From Brachypterus glaber (lineage: Eukaryota > Arthropoda > Insecta > Coleoptera > Kateretidae), in contig OY294044.1 of the NCBI GenBank assembly GCA_958510825.1, positions 86,660,895 through 86,724,894 on the forward strand: a stretch of 64,000 nt of DNA, in the 5' to 3' direction. The translations under genes were made by a program, and so were the position numbers. Below, in pieces: positions 10,913-25,900 of this stretch; positions within the stretch are counted from its first letter, which is position 1; each line of letters opens with the position of its first letter. The notes under the pieces were generated by a model. The model saw nothing but the letters and a program-made list of their open reading frames with translations, was not told the origin of the DNA and did not search any database.

Positions 10913-13900
10913 CTGAAATAAAAAAAATAAATTAAATTTATGTACTTTTTACTTTTCCTGAGAAAAGTTTTGCGTTAGTAAAAAAAATAAGAAAAAAATA
11001 TTAATTATTGTTTACGTTTCTTTTATATCCAAAAAAGATTATTTCCGTCTAAAAAAAATTGTCTGTCGGTCGGTCTTTGTCTGTCTGTCTGTCTGTCTGG
11101 GAAGGGAAATTTGTGACTCGGGTTGGGGTAAGGTGATAAAATGGTATAAAAACAATTTAAAAAAAAAATTAATTTTTTTTCTCGAAAACATAAACTTCTG
11201 TTGAAAAAAAAAATAGATTTTTTCTATTATTAAAAAAATGTTTTTCTATTGGAAAAAGATATAAAAACAAAATTTATTCAGTTAAGTATGTATTAGCATA
11301 TACATATAAGCATATATTATTTTTTTACTGGCTCGTAGAAAAAATGTTGTTCCTAACGCATGCATAAAGAAGTTTTTCCGCACTCGGTTGCTTGGCTGAA
11401 CTCCGCTACGCGCGTTCAGGAAAATGCAATATAGTGCGAATAAGAGCCTTTTTCCACACTTGTTAGGAAAATAGCTATATCCACAATTCTTTTTTGACAT
11501 TTAAAATTGTTGACTATTAATGGTCAACAACTAAAACCTAAACAAATTACATATCAACAAAAATAGTGCAGTTTTTAACGCCCGTAGAAATCTGCCAAAT
11601 GTGACTGCCCATGACTTTATATTTTTGCCCAAAAATTATAACTAAAAAAATAAAATTTGACCTACCTCAATATGTTTGATTGTAGCAATCACATGATCTT
11701 TATTCCGCACAAACAAATCAATATGTTTCGCTCTTTCTTCGATACCGGTGACCAAACTTTCGAAATTTTGCCAACGACCTTCAAATGTTTCCCAAACTTG
11801 TGCCAACTTGGTCAAAGTTTCTCTTCTCGATTCCAAATTGTTTACTAAAGAGGACCAGTCTTGAGACACTTTTTCGCTTTGGTTTTGAATGTTGATGCGG
11901 TTTCTGTCGTCGGCTTGCCTCAATATTTCTAGAACTCTTTCTTGGAGAAGGTCTAATTCTTGCTGTTGGTTCTGAAAAATGCAATTAAAAGATTTTAATT
12001 TTAAATGGTTAGATTCTTTTTTTTTACTAGTAACCCGGTGAGCAAAATAAACGTACGCTTGCTAAAAACATTTATTAACCCAGAATAGGAGTTACAAACG
12101 ATTCTTTAACCACTTTTGTTTTTACCATTAGCCACAGAAATTTTTTTCATGATTTTGAATTGTAACATTGTTATTTCTAAAAAAGTAATAGGTTAATATT
12201 TTTTAAAGCTGTTTCTGTGATTGGTTGATAGCTTAAAAAACTGAAAATTGATTGCTGAAATCTTAAAAAATTAAAACACAAAATAAAACTCAGTAAATAT
12301 CAGGCTTTTAGGTTAAAAAAAACTGCTTAAAAAAATACATACTGTAGCTGTCTAAGATTAAACACATTTTATTATATTAATACCTAGGTAATGTTATTGA
12401 TATAAACTCCTAAACATATCCGTTATCTGATAATAGGATATCTTTAAATTCCTATGGTTATGATAGGTACTATTCACAGCGCTTAGCGCTAGTATTTCCC
12501 AAAATCTCCAAAAAAACGCCATAGACAAAAAATTATTGGATACAAATATGTTTCATGAAAAAATAAGAAACTCTAAAAATGACCGTCACGATAACTCAAA
12601 AACGAAATTTTCAGAAAAAATGTCGTTCTGTTAAGGGAAGATTCTTTTTTCAAAATTTTTTCGCTTTTAGAAAATGGAAATATAAAAACAAATCTTGAAA
12701 AAAAAATGTTTAAAGTTTTTTTTCTTGTATTTTTTACGTATAGCTATAGCCTCGGCTTTCACCGTTTTAAGTTAAAAACTTAATTTTGAGGCCAAATGAG
12801 TATTACGGCTAAATCGCTTGGCACGGAAGTGTTGTTTTCCTGAAAAATCTAATACGAAGTTTAGACCACGTGGTCTTGAAATTGACTCAGCATTGATGAT
12901 ATATTAGTCACTGATTAAAAAGAAATGCAATAATTTTACTACCTGAATAACATTTGTGTGCATAATAACTATTAATCATGATAATTTTTTATGCGTTCTA
13001 GAGTGATTCTAGCGTCGTACATTTAAAAATTACTGAACTAATAGCAACAAAAAACAAGCCGTGAAGATATACCTACTGCTTCGCATGCCATAGATTTTTT
13101 TTGGTAAAGTTTTAAGTTATACTAAATTAACCCATTAAGGACTACCGTCTAAATATTCAGGATTTACGTATTTTAAAATGCACGTAGTTTCCAAATTATT
13201 TATTTATCAAATTAAGAAATTCTTGATCCTTACTCATATCGAAGTTGATTTAAATAAAGCATAGACAAAATGTTATCTCTCCAAAACATAAATTTATTAA
13301 ACAAACATTACAGCGACAATTGTTTCGACTTTTTTAACATAAAGTCATTTTCAAGTTTTGAAATTTATAAAAAAATTAACTTGAGTACATGACATTTCTA
13401 ATAATGTGTACCCAATTTGTTTATAAATTTAAAAACTTGAAAATGACTTTATGTTTAAAAAAGTCGAAACAATTGTCGCTGTAATGTTTATTTAATAGAC
13501 GCGCCGACCGCGGTGGAGTAAGGCGAAGAGCGTTCGCTTTGTAACACCGAGGTCGCGGGTTCAAATCCCGCCTGGGGCATGGATGTGTAGTGGTGTCTTT
13601 AAAATTGCTATAATTTACTAATTTGTACTACATATAAATAGGCCATAACCGACACGGTTGAATGCCGGTACCTACCGAATGATAGGTACAACCTTTAAAA
13701 AAAAAAAAAAATAGACAATAAATTGATGTTTTGGAGAGATAACATTTTTTCTATGGTTTATTTATTTATGGCTTAGCATATGCAAAAATTGTGTTTTTTT
13801 ATTTCTAGCGAGTGAATTACATTTTAGAGTCTCTTTTAGCAGTGAAAACGTCAAAAAAATTTATTTATTTTTTTAGTAAAAATAACTTATTTGAACTAAT

Positions 13901-16900
13901 AATACTAATATCTGATTAATATTTCATATATTATTACAGATTCCACATCTAAAATCTGTGACGTATAACACTGATTTCACATACATATGTGAAATCTGTT
14001 TGGTATAACCACACGTTTAGGTGGGTACTATGTGCTTGAGACATACAAGTTTTCAGCTTGCTACCATTTAAAGTCTCCAGGATTAGGAGAATAAATGAGT
14101 AGTTGTCTACATCTAGCAATAGTTGGCGCGCAAGAGTACATCAATCTCATGAAATTATTTATTTTCTGAATAAAGTCGAAGAATGTTTTCTTAATCAGCG
14201 TACAGGGTTGACCCTTGCTACTGAGGAGGGCCAGCAGCCCGAAACTGTCAGTGTACTAATATCACTCTGTACGATGATTAGCAAACAGATTGGTGGAATA
14301 TTTAAATATTTTTATAATTTTGTATAAAATTAAAAATTTCTGTTCCGTAAAATGTTATTTAAATACTGCTGCTAATACAACTAAACAATAAATTCGCAAA
14401 AAGTTACTGATAAAATAATAAATTAAATGCCAATGGGACAATTTCTTTGATTTGATTTATAAGTTCATCCCCCAATAACTTTTTTGTTTTTAAAGGACTG
14501 ATTTTCAAAAACAGTAGGGATCTTCCTCTCATAGAACTAGATTTTTCATAAGTCGTTATATATTTTATATATTATATATATATATTTTTTTTTTTGAAAT
14601 AAACGATATTATTATTATTATTATTATTATTTTTTATTCCATCAAAAATTAGTGATGAAACTCTTACCCCAATAAACTACCAAGCGAATTAAAGAATTTA
14701 AGTAAAAATTTAAGGATTTTTAAGAGAAATCTGTTTGATCACATTTGTGAGATTGAACCTTATACAATAAAAGAATATGAAGATTTAAATCAGCAATTTA
14801 AGCACAATTACACTTTTTTTTACTATTCCTGACAATGTTTCTCTAAATATTTATTTTTTATGTGTAAGAAGTAGATTTTTTTTTGGAAATAAACGATATT
14901 ATTATTATTCTATCGCTTACGCGCTGTGAAAAGCATAATAAATAAAAAAATATACAAAAAAAGTTCTTCCTGAAAACCATCGTGGTCACTTTTTCAGACA
15001 GACCATAGACAGAATTATGTTTTTTTGCATATGAAATGTTCAAAAAACGCAATATTTTTTTTAGTAAGGCTTTTTCTCACTCTTGATGGAAGTAAAGGTT
15101 AGTTTATGCAAAAATTGACGAAGGTAACGAGTAATTTAGGTCTGTACTGCAAAGGCGCCCTTCAAGGACGCCTTAGCACTGCACATGCTTAGTGATAATT
15201 AACGAACTAACTAGAAATATAATTAATTTTATGACTACATTGCGCATGCGTAATTATGGGTGCCTTAATTATAATTACGCATGCGCAGTATAGTCATAAA
15301 ATTAACTAGGTATATTTCTCGTTAATTTTTGCATAAACCAACAATAGATATAGATAAAAGCTTATCTGGTATACTTTATTGGCCACAACCAAAGTTATAT
15401 CAACCACTGTCCTTCTGCCCAAACCGCAATAACATTGCGGTCATAATATTGCAATATTATTTGAGGAGTTCGCGTTCAAAACCAACTATATCCACTTTCC
15501 AAAATCATGTTTTGACGGTTTTCTAATCTTCTTCGTGAGATTTATCGATACCTGTACTCATTGTGGATCAAAACGCAATTTAAACTATTAAAACCGTTTG
15601 GTAAATTTGGGGTTTTGGAGCAAAACCAGTTATATCCATATTTGTGATCAGAACCAACCATCGAAGGTAAAAAATAAAACCCAAAATAAAACCCGAAAAA
15701 GAACTATGTGATTGCTTACAGGAAGCTCTATACATCATTAAAAATTTAAAATTTTGTTAATTTTAAGTTTAAAAAATGTTTCTTTTAATTTTAAGAAAAA
15801 TAGTTTTTTTGTTTATTTTGATAACTTTTCAAAAAATAAATAATATTTTTCGAAAAACTTGGCTTATTTGTATTCAAAACCAGACATATCCAATGTTCTT
15901 TTGCAAATTACACCGAATTGTTAAGGTTTTTTTACAAAAAAATATAAACTGTTTAATTAAACCAGTTAAATGTAACTGATTTTACAAAATATAACTTTTT
16001 TTCAAACTAAAGATTTGAAACGTTTTTTTTTATTTCCTGAAAATTTTATAAGAGTGGATATATTTGATTTTAAACGCGAACTCCTCATTTGAAGATTTTA
16101 TTTACAAATAAGTAAATAATTTTTCTACTTTTAACATAATTTTTAATTTTGACAAAAAAATTGACGTTTGGGTTTAAATGTAATCCGTTCCAATTTCAAT
16201 CAACCAGTCAACGTCCACTATTTTATTTTTCGCACTAGTGCAAAAATAAAAAAAATTGGTACAAATGTATTATACAAAAACTGGGCGTTTAGATACAAAT
16301 AAAAAAAAAATTAGGGCTACAGGGAAAAGTATTCTTTTATTGACAGCAGGATTTTTTTTGTAAAAAAGAATTAAAATGGAAAGCTATAAATTATTTTGTT
16401 GGAAACAGTTTTAATTAGGTTATTAAGTATGTGTTGCATTAATTTAAAAATATCTTAATAAATTCAGTTCATTAATATTTTTGACCGGAAACGTACATAT
16501 TTATATTTGAAGCTAAAAATAGACGTGATATTGGCTTTAAATACATTTATAAATATATTGTTAAATATTATTTTATTATTTAAACAATTACAAATATTAT
16601 AAATGTTTATAAATAGAAATTGCAAAACGTGTGAACAATTTTTCTTAAAACTGAGTTATGATATTGAAATAAGTACTTAAGTAGTACTGTATTACTAATA
16701 CAGTGATGCTGTAGAGGTAAACATTAAAGGTTGATTTATGCAAAAATTGATGAAGCTAACTAGAAATAAGTATAATTACTATTATGTCAACACTGCGCTT
16801 GCTTGGTTATAATTAACGGAATAATAGTCCAGTCAAATAATAAATGTAAATTTCAATAAATAGTAGTAGTAGTGGATGGTAACATAATCCGCTATCTTGA

Positions 16901-19900
16901 CTTTCTTGCATCTTATGACAAAAATGCATATAATAGTTATTTATGGTACTAGTGGGTAAAGTAAGATATTGCCCATGAGAAAATTAACCTGCGAGGCGTC
17001 AGCCAAGCAGGTAAATTTTTGAGAGGGCAATATCGGTTTACCCATGAGTGCCATACAAGGTTTTATCCAATAAATAGCTTAGAAATTCATATTTTTATTA
17101 AAAATTTTAATGACATTTACAAGAAAATAATCTGACAAGTGACAGTTGAGTGGGTAAAATAAATAATTATCCACTCAATAAAGTAAAAGCCACGCGAGGG
17201 TTATTATTGAGTTTATCTATTTAAAATAAAGCTGGTAATTGTCTCATTATCTGTATGTATTGGATAAACAATTTTGTTAAGGAGGAAATTTCCAACAATT
17301 TTTGTTGGGTTAATTTTTTTAATATATTAATAACAATCGAGTTAATTCCGAGGTTAATTCAAAAATAGCCATGTTGGAGGTGAAATTGTTTTTTTTTCAT
17401 TTTTCAGCCAAATTATTCACCGGAGGATTTAAGCAAACTTGTAGCTCTTGAAATTTTCTATAAGTTTCATACACTATAAATTTCCATAGGAATTTTGGTT
17501 ACAGAGGGCGCAACTCGACTTTCACCGCCCACTTAAATATATAGAAGAGAAAAAGATGCAAGTCGCTTGTAAAACAAGTTTACACTACGATATTTCAAAA
17601 ACGCTTTGACCCAGTGACTTGAAATTTGGAACATAGATTTTCTAAGTAATAAGCAAAATTTGTTCCAAATTTCAAGTCTCTATCTCAAAGATTTCTTGAA
17701 ATATCGTAGTGTATATTTGTTTAGCAAGCGACTTGCATCTTTTCCTCTACTATAGTATTGTGTGCTCAAAATGACACCCTATACCGTAGTGTATGCAAAA
17801 TTGTCGGCAAATGAAGCGGGTGCCGAAACAGAACCAACCCAATTGCGGTATATACCGCTAATGTCCATTTGGAGTTATGACGTTTAGACCGGTGTCCGTC
17901 AACGTGTTAATAAGTTTTTTTACTGCATAGTGTTCCACATTGGCACACACCGTTTTTTGCAAAATATACAGGGTGTTCCGTGGGGAAAGGGAAATATTTA
18001 AAGGATCTAGAGGTCAAAATAAGAAAAAAAGTTCCCATATGTCCCAAAACCAATCGTAAGGAAGCTATGCCCCTTCAAAAGGGGTTTCAAAAATTTGGAC
18101 TTTTTTTTTAATTAATAACTTAGAAACCATTTATGTTATAGCAAAAAAGTTTTGCATTTGATCTATTCTTAATAAGGCCCGGTTGAACTAACTACATGCA
18201 TACACCATTGGCTGATATGCCTTATTAAGCATAGATCACATGCTAAACCTCGGTGCTATAACACAAAGGGTTACTAAGTTATAAATAAAAAATCAAAATT
18301 TTGGAAGCCCTTTTGAAGGGGCGTAGCTCCCTTACGAGTCGTTTTTGAACTATGTTCATGGGAACTTTTTTGCTTATTTTGAACTCTAAAAACCATCCTT
18401 TAAATATTTCCCTTTCCTCAAGGAACACCCTGTATATATAAAAATTAAAGTTTGAATTTTTAAATTATTTTTCCCGATATAAGAACGTTAAAATGTATAC
18501 TCTTAATTTTTTTCATTCAAAAAGGAAAAATCATGCTGGTTAAATTTAAAATACTTGAAATACTAACTTACTATTTGTAAGTCTTGTTTACCTTATTAAT
18601 ATATATTATTCCCTCCTAACTTCAATATTAATAAGTGAACCGGCATGCACAAATATTTAATTAACCGTAATTAAATTATTTACACAAATAAATAAAAAAT
18701 TATAAATAAATATATTTATTACACACTTATAAGGACTAGTCTACGAGATATACAATCAGTCTTGCCAGGCGCGGTAAAAAATCGCTACTAATTTGTTTAA
18801 ATATTTTAGTTAGTGCGCGTCCTTGGCAACCACTAGCGTAACATGGGACTTTTTAATGGTGGGGTATTTTTGCCCGACTACAGCAACGCGAGACAAGTCA
18901 CTATGGAACCATTTTTGGTAGACTGCTACTCAGTAGAAGTCTACAGGCCAAGCTTTTTAATTTATTTTATTTACTGACTTCTTGAAGGAAATAATTTGTT
19001 ATTTATAATTTTTCTAAATACTGTTAATTTTTTATAATTCATAGAGAATTGATGAAAAAAAAGATATGTAAAAAATTGCCTCTGTCTGTCTGTCTGTATA
19101 GGCCTAGGCTATGTACAAAATAATTTGGAAACTAAATTTTAAACTTTTACGATCAATATTAAGCAATTACTCAAAATAAAACTCGTTACTCCCTAACACC
19201 TCCCCGATCTTTATAAAAATCTAAAGAAAATATTATTTATCCAATAAATACAGACAATGAGACAATTACCAGCTTTATTTTAAATAGATAAACTCAATAA
19301 TAACCCCCGCGTGGCTTTTACTTTATTGAGTGGATAATTATTTATTTTACCCACTCAACTGTCACTTGTCAAATTATTTTCTTGTAAATGTCATTAAAAT
19401 TTTTATTGGAACCGTTACGAAAAATTGTACCAAAAAATCGTTACGAAAAAGTGTACCAAAAAACCGTTACGAAAAAGTGTCCCAAAAAACCATTGCGAAA
19501 AAGTGTCCCAAAATTATGTAGCGCTTACGAAGGGGGTAGGGGGCTGGAACCGTGTTTCGTAACTGGAGGCTTAAAACATATTAATTTTATCACGATTTTG
19601 CTTTACTTGTACAGTAGAACTTAATTTTTATACTCGTTTTTATACGCAAATATGTACAACAATAAAGATTTCTTAAAAAATAGTTATTTATGGTACTAGT
19701 GGGTAAAGTAAGATATTGCCCATGAGAAAATTAACCTGCGAGGCGTCAGCCAAGCAGGTCAATTTTCGAGAGGGCAATATCGGTTTACCCATGAGTGCCA
19801 TACAAGGTTTTATCCAATAAATAGCTTAGGAATTCATATTTTTATTAAAAATTTTAATGACATTTACAAGAAAATAATTTGACAAGTGACAGTTGAGTGG

Positions 19901-22900
19901 GTAAAATAAATAATTATCCACTTAATAAAGCAAAAGTCACGCGGTGGTTATTATTGAGTTTATCTATTTAAAATAAAGCTGGTAATTGTCTCATTATCTG
20001 TATGTATTGGATAAAAGTTTTTTACTTCATGGGTTAAAATATAAAAGTTGTAATTTTAGCAGTACTTGGTGATAACTTTTTTTTTAGTCATCCACTTTTT
20101 TGTCGAGGAGATGAAAGTTGTAATCTTTGACTAAAAAATGTCAAATCTTCTTCGCTACGGCCCTGGAGTCAAACAAACAAATGATTTTTAATTTTTTAAA
20201 ATTTATAAACATTATTTTGTTTTTTTTTTCATAAAAAAGCATTATGATTCGCCACTGTTTTATTGCATCGTCGCGTCGCTCGATCAGTGATGTAATCTCT
20301 TTGCATAGATTCTACAAATTAAATATATTTGACATCATATGCTAAATCTATATGTTGTTTACCTTTCTGCCAATTTTCAATGAAACTTAAATAATATTTT
20401 TATGATTCGATAGATCGCAATGACCCAATTTTATTTTTACATAAAAATTCATAAATTGTCTGCATTTTAATTGACAAAATTGTTATAATTTTATCGAGAA
20501 TTTTATAAAATTTTAATGACTCATTGACTTAATTTTAAATCTCTATAAATTTATTTAATATACGGAAATTCTTGTATTTATGTTTTTGCTTATTTTTGCG
20601 TTTTATCAGTTTTTTTGAGATAGGTACGCTCTAGATAAGATTAGATTATGTAGATCATGTACAGTTTGTTACATCAATAATATCAATTTTCCTACAAATA
20701 TTTCATTAGAAAATATTTTTTCCGTTTCTACACTACAAAAAAAAAATCTAAATTTACATGCTAAATTAGAGGTAATATCGTCGGCTTACAAGTAAAGAGC
20801 ACTAAGTCCAAAAACATAGTTTTGATATATTGACAAATTTAACTTTCGCTGTTGTTTGTTAATTTTTGTAATAATTGTTACAAAAATGCACCTTTCGCCA
20901 AACAAACACTAAGTCGCTTAATGCAGAAATATTTGAAATAATCTACAAGTAAAACGCATTAAGTGCACTAAGTGCCTTAGTGCCTATTGCCAGATAAAAT
21001 TTTATTCAAAATCAAACTGGTGCGTTTTGTATAATGGGTAACTCTCTTGGCAGTCCACCTAGAAGTTAGTTCGGTTTACCTGTACATAGATCATCAAAAA
21101 TTAATTACAGTGCCATAAAAATCCCATTTTTGCAAAAAAGTGACTTAGTGCCTTTTACTTGTAAGCCGACGATATGTTGCCAAGCAGGTGCACGTAAAAT
21201 TTACAAGATTTGACTTGTAATTTTACAATTTTTTAGGAATATTACATATACATGTACGTAATATTCCTAAAAAATGTAAAATTACAAGTTATATCTCGTA
21301 AATTTTACGTGCACCTGCTTAGCAACATATTACCTCTGATTTAGCATGTAAATTTACACAATTTTTTTACAGTATATGACAACGGATGGGAAGTGACGAT
21401 CAGTTTATTTTACATATCTGCTGTCAGAAAATTAGTAAAATTTAAACAAATAACCTCAAATTGACAAACTAATTTTAAGATAATTTTTGCGTTTTATGAT
21501 GTTTAGGTGTTAGGTCGTAGGAAAAATAGTATACGCACCTCGACGCAAACCACTTCAGTGCACATCGAGTACTTTTATTACACGGCTGCAATCTCGTGCA
21601 CTAAAAACTAGGTTCGCGTACTCGGTGCGTAGTATACTATTTCGTACGACCTAGTGTAGACGAAATAAAGATAAATGCATGTTCACTATATATTCTCGTT
21701 AGGATATTTTTCTATCGCACGAGTACATAGTGCATATATGAATGAAATGACAACTATGCACATTTATTTATCCAAACGATTACACATTGCTTTTATTTTG
21801 ACCAAAGTCATTTGACGTTAATAAAAATTTAGGGTTATTTGTGATAAAACACTCGGAAATGAAGCAAATAAAAACTTTATTGCATTACATAATCATGCCA
21901 CCGTTTTAATTTTAATATAGACGATATCGAAATTTTAGAGAGGGTTAGTAATAATAAAAAAAGAAGTTTTCTTGAAATGGTGTATATAAAAAGGAATCCG
22001 AACTCCATTAAGTACAAAACTGACACCTGCAATTTAAGTAGTATTTACTTCAACTTAATTAAAAATATTAAATGATATATGTTCTATTTGTGGATTTAAA
22101 TAATTTTACAAAAATATTTAATTAATATATCAAAATATAAATATTTTAAACACTAGAACAACACTTTATCCAAATTTATACATACTTTTTAAAAATTTCA
22201 GTATTAATTGTTCTACAGTGAGAATTCTCCTATCGAAAAATGTCCAGTGTATTTTGTTTGTTGATGTAATGTTTTTGTTTAATTTGTTTGTTTTAATGCA
22301 TATTTAATAATTTAGGTAAGTTTTTAGTTTATTAATTTCTTTTATTTTTGTTTATATACATTTTTTTCCCAAAAATATCATTTTAAAATGTCCAAGTTAT
22401 GTCCAAAAAGTTTTATAATTTTTATGTCTTTTTAGCCCTGAAGAAGCCTAAATATTAGGTGAAACGTTGGCATGATTATGTAATGCAATAAAGTTTTTAT
22501 TTGCTTCATTTCAGAGTGTTTTATCACAAATAACCCTAAATAAATTTCAAGAAGCATCCTGTAGGAAATATTATTGTTAATAAAAATTTGAAATGTCAAA
22601 ATTAAATGCAGGTAATTCTTTAAAATGTACATTTTTAAAGAGTCTAGACTGTAGATCGAACGAAAAATGTTGTTCGCAACTCGTTTGCGACAAGTCCTTA
22701 GTGTACTCGAATGATTTTTTGACATCGCTTCGCGTCGTTAAAAAACTTCATTTTCGTCCACTAAGGACTAAAGTCGCTTACTCGTTATGAAAACTATTAT
22801 TGCATTGCGGAAATTGTTGATGCAGTAGAATAATTCCCAAGCAGACTTATTTTTATATATCAAAACAAAATTTTCAATAATTTAACTTGCACTAAGGAGA

Positions 22901-25900
22901 TTACTGTTAGATAATTAAACTATAGAAAACACTGTTTTCTGTGAATTTCAAGTATATCTGACTCTTCCTTTTAATATTATCGGACATTTCGTTATCGTCT
23001 GCAAACAAAATGTGACACACATATCATCGTGTTGCATTCTTAACCTTGTATCTCCAAACAAAAAATCAATTTTTAGTTTCTTTACCTAATTAACTCTGTA
23101 CATGGTCACTGATAATTTATAAAAACTCTAATTAATTACTCCAATTAGTTTATAAAGCTTAGTTTACGCAGAAATGAACGAGAGATATAAGTAGTTTTAG
23201 ATCTATACTACACATGCTGGGTATAATTAATTTTATGGCTACACTGCGCATGCGTAGGTATAATTACGGAACCCAGTTATACTACGCATGCGTAGTTTTA
23301 TTTATGTCCACCCCTAAAATAAGATTTATCTTCATTCGATAAAAACGAAACTTTGGTGATTTATATAATTTTACATTGGCTATAAAATGGCGGATTCAAC
23401 TTTTTGTTTCACTTCCGGTTTTGTTTTTTTTATGAAACAGGTTGTTTTTTTTTACTTTTTTTTTCATTTGGGAACGTTCAAGTATTACGTAACGCAAATT
23501 GTGATCATTTTGGACATACACCCCCCCCTGTAACGATATTTTCCTATACCATTAACATGGGCGTAACACTCCAAAATGACCCCCACCCCCCGTAGGAGCG
23601 TTACGTAATACTTGATCGTTCCCTTTTCGTTTTAATCGTAAAAAACCAGATTCACATAATTTACCTTCTTTTTACTTAAATAATCTTCAAAGTAAATCAT
23701 AAATTTGGTATAAGAAGATTAGCGAAAAATACTCATAAAGTTTTTCAGGGACATAGAAAAAGGAGTTCAGGGCAAAAAATCGTTTTTAGCTCTAACTTGC
23801 TGTCACTGATCCAATTTTTATTTTAATATTAGCTTTATATTTTTTTAAGCTTTAGTAAGTAAAAATAAGGTAAATTATGTGTATGTCCTTTTTATAGTAT
23901 AAAAATGAAAACGAAAAAAAAGTTCAAAAAAAAACAATCAGTTATTTTATACATAGAATTATCGGCTAAATTCAAAAATGTAAAAAATTACAGGGTGTTC
24001 TATTTTAAAAAAACATATTTATGCCACTTCTGGCGAAACCGGAAGTAAAACAAAAAAAAATAAATCAGCCATTTTATAGCCAATGTAAAATTATATAAGT
24101 CACCCAAGTTTTGTTTTTATCGAATGAAGATTAATCTTAATTTTGGGGGTAGATATAAATAAAACTCACCCGGTATTTCTCGTTAGCTACGTTAACTTTT
24201 GCATAAACTAACCTTAAGTTATATTGTAATAATAAATTGAAGTTTGTATAAGTTAAGGCTTATTCAGGCATAATTATCACTAAGTAAGCTAAGCGATTCT
24301 GTCGTTTCTATTGGCCAGGTGAGAAGCCATCATTATTTTTAGCCAATAAAAAGACCCGAACGGCTTAGTTAAGTTCGTGGTAATTATGCCAGAATCAGCC
24401 TTTATCAGACATCAAGTACAGAGTGGATTATTGCAACAAGCCAAAAATTGATTGTTGTCGGAGATACGAGTTTGAGGTTGAGGTTGAGGTTGAAAAAGTA
24501 ACACGACGATGTGTCTGCAAATAGGCGCGTCTATAAGCAAAAATTCAAATTTTTGTTTATAGACGCGCCTATTTGCAGGTTTTAGAATTTTTTGAAAAAT
24601 AAAAATGGCATATAGTATTTTGATCTAGGGTAATTTTTGATAATATTGGAAAAATAAAAATTATTGTTTATTTTCTTCCAGTTAAAATTATTTTTAAATA
24701 AAATTGGCAAGCCAAATAAATATTCACGTTTTTTTTTAATTATATTTGCACATATTATTAAATTTCTATTTTTAAATCTATTTATAATTGACAACTTATT
24801 AATTAAGTAGGTACCATTTAGGAGTAAATTAAGATTTGCATAAACAAATAAAAATTTAACTATTGACAAAAATATTATATGCATAACTATTATATGCATA
24901 ATTACACTGTGCGACAAAAAATTTAGGCAGGAGACCTGTCAACGTCAGTCGTTAATTTAGGACCACTAAAGTCAATTCCCCAAGGGGTTTCGCTACTTTA
25001 GGTCATTTAAGCCATTTTTTTTAAGTTTCCAATGCACGCTAATATGCAAGACACATTTTTAACTAAGAGTTCCGAAACTTTGGGAGGTAAATTCAAAAGA
25101 CATGAAAAAAAGTCTATAAACATATGTCCAAAAACGCTTGGTAAGGGAGCTGAAAATTAAAATTTTATTTAATATCTCACAAACTATTAAAGCTAGAGAA
25201 ACGAGTTTATGTATATGTTCTTGCACCAATAATGCCAATTACTATATCATATTTTTATGTAGTGCCTTCCACCAGGGGCGTCCAACCGGGGAGGCCCCAT
25301 CACTTTTTTGCCTATTTTTTTCTGTGTAATTTATTTGCTGCTTTTTAATTTATGATCGCAAAAATGCATAAAAAACCTAATTATGTACATGACAGTGTAA
25401 GACTCACTGTTTACAATAAAAGGGCATTTAAAAATATTTCAAAAAAATCGAAAAAAGCTTAAGAAAAGTCAGATTAGAGTATTTTTTTTAGGAAAAATAA
25501 ATTTTATTATAAGGATCAATCCTAACAATTAAAAAAAAATCCATTAAAAAATAAAAACGTTTTGGGGGCCGGCCGTTTAAAACAAGTAGTTTGGTAAATA
25601 GAAATATTCTTACCCATTTTGAAAAAAAAAGTTTCACAAACAAAAAAGTTATAGCGGAGATCATGAGATCACGATCACGAGATCAAAGCAAATATAATTT
25701 TGGAACTATATCGAGAAAAAACGCAACTTACTATTCAGTGTGAAGATTATACTATAGAATGCGAAGCATTTAGTATTTTTACGGATTGTTTTTTATTTTT
25801 AGTGAATAAAGCGTAAGATATTACTTTAACTGCATTTTTCTTGTAAACAGTGAGTCTTGCATCATTATATCATAGGACTTTTTTTTATGTATTTTTATGT

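Noticed and set aside
13501..13580. Possible functional tRNA gene
   Set aside because: It has a good B-box but no complete acceptor stem, an unrelated body, a poly-A tail and a target duplication, so it is a SINE head.
14103..14327. Plus-strand frame of 74 codons (MSTSSNSWRARV start)
   Set aside because: It is less AT-biased than its neighbours but has no recognisable motif and no splice partner. It may be transposon debris and is not supported as a gene.
22432..22725. Minus-strand frame of 97 codons
   Set aside because: It runs through the arm of the foldback element at 21828-22541 and is compositionally random.
24582..24917. Minus-strand frame of 111 codons
   Set aside because: It has low-complexity Ile/Asn/Lys/Phe composition, overlaps a palindrome and element end, and matches no family I know.
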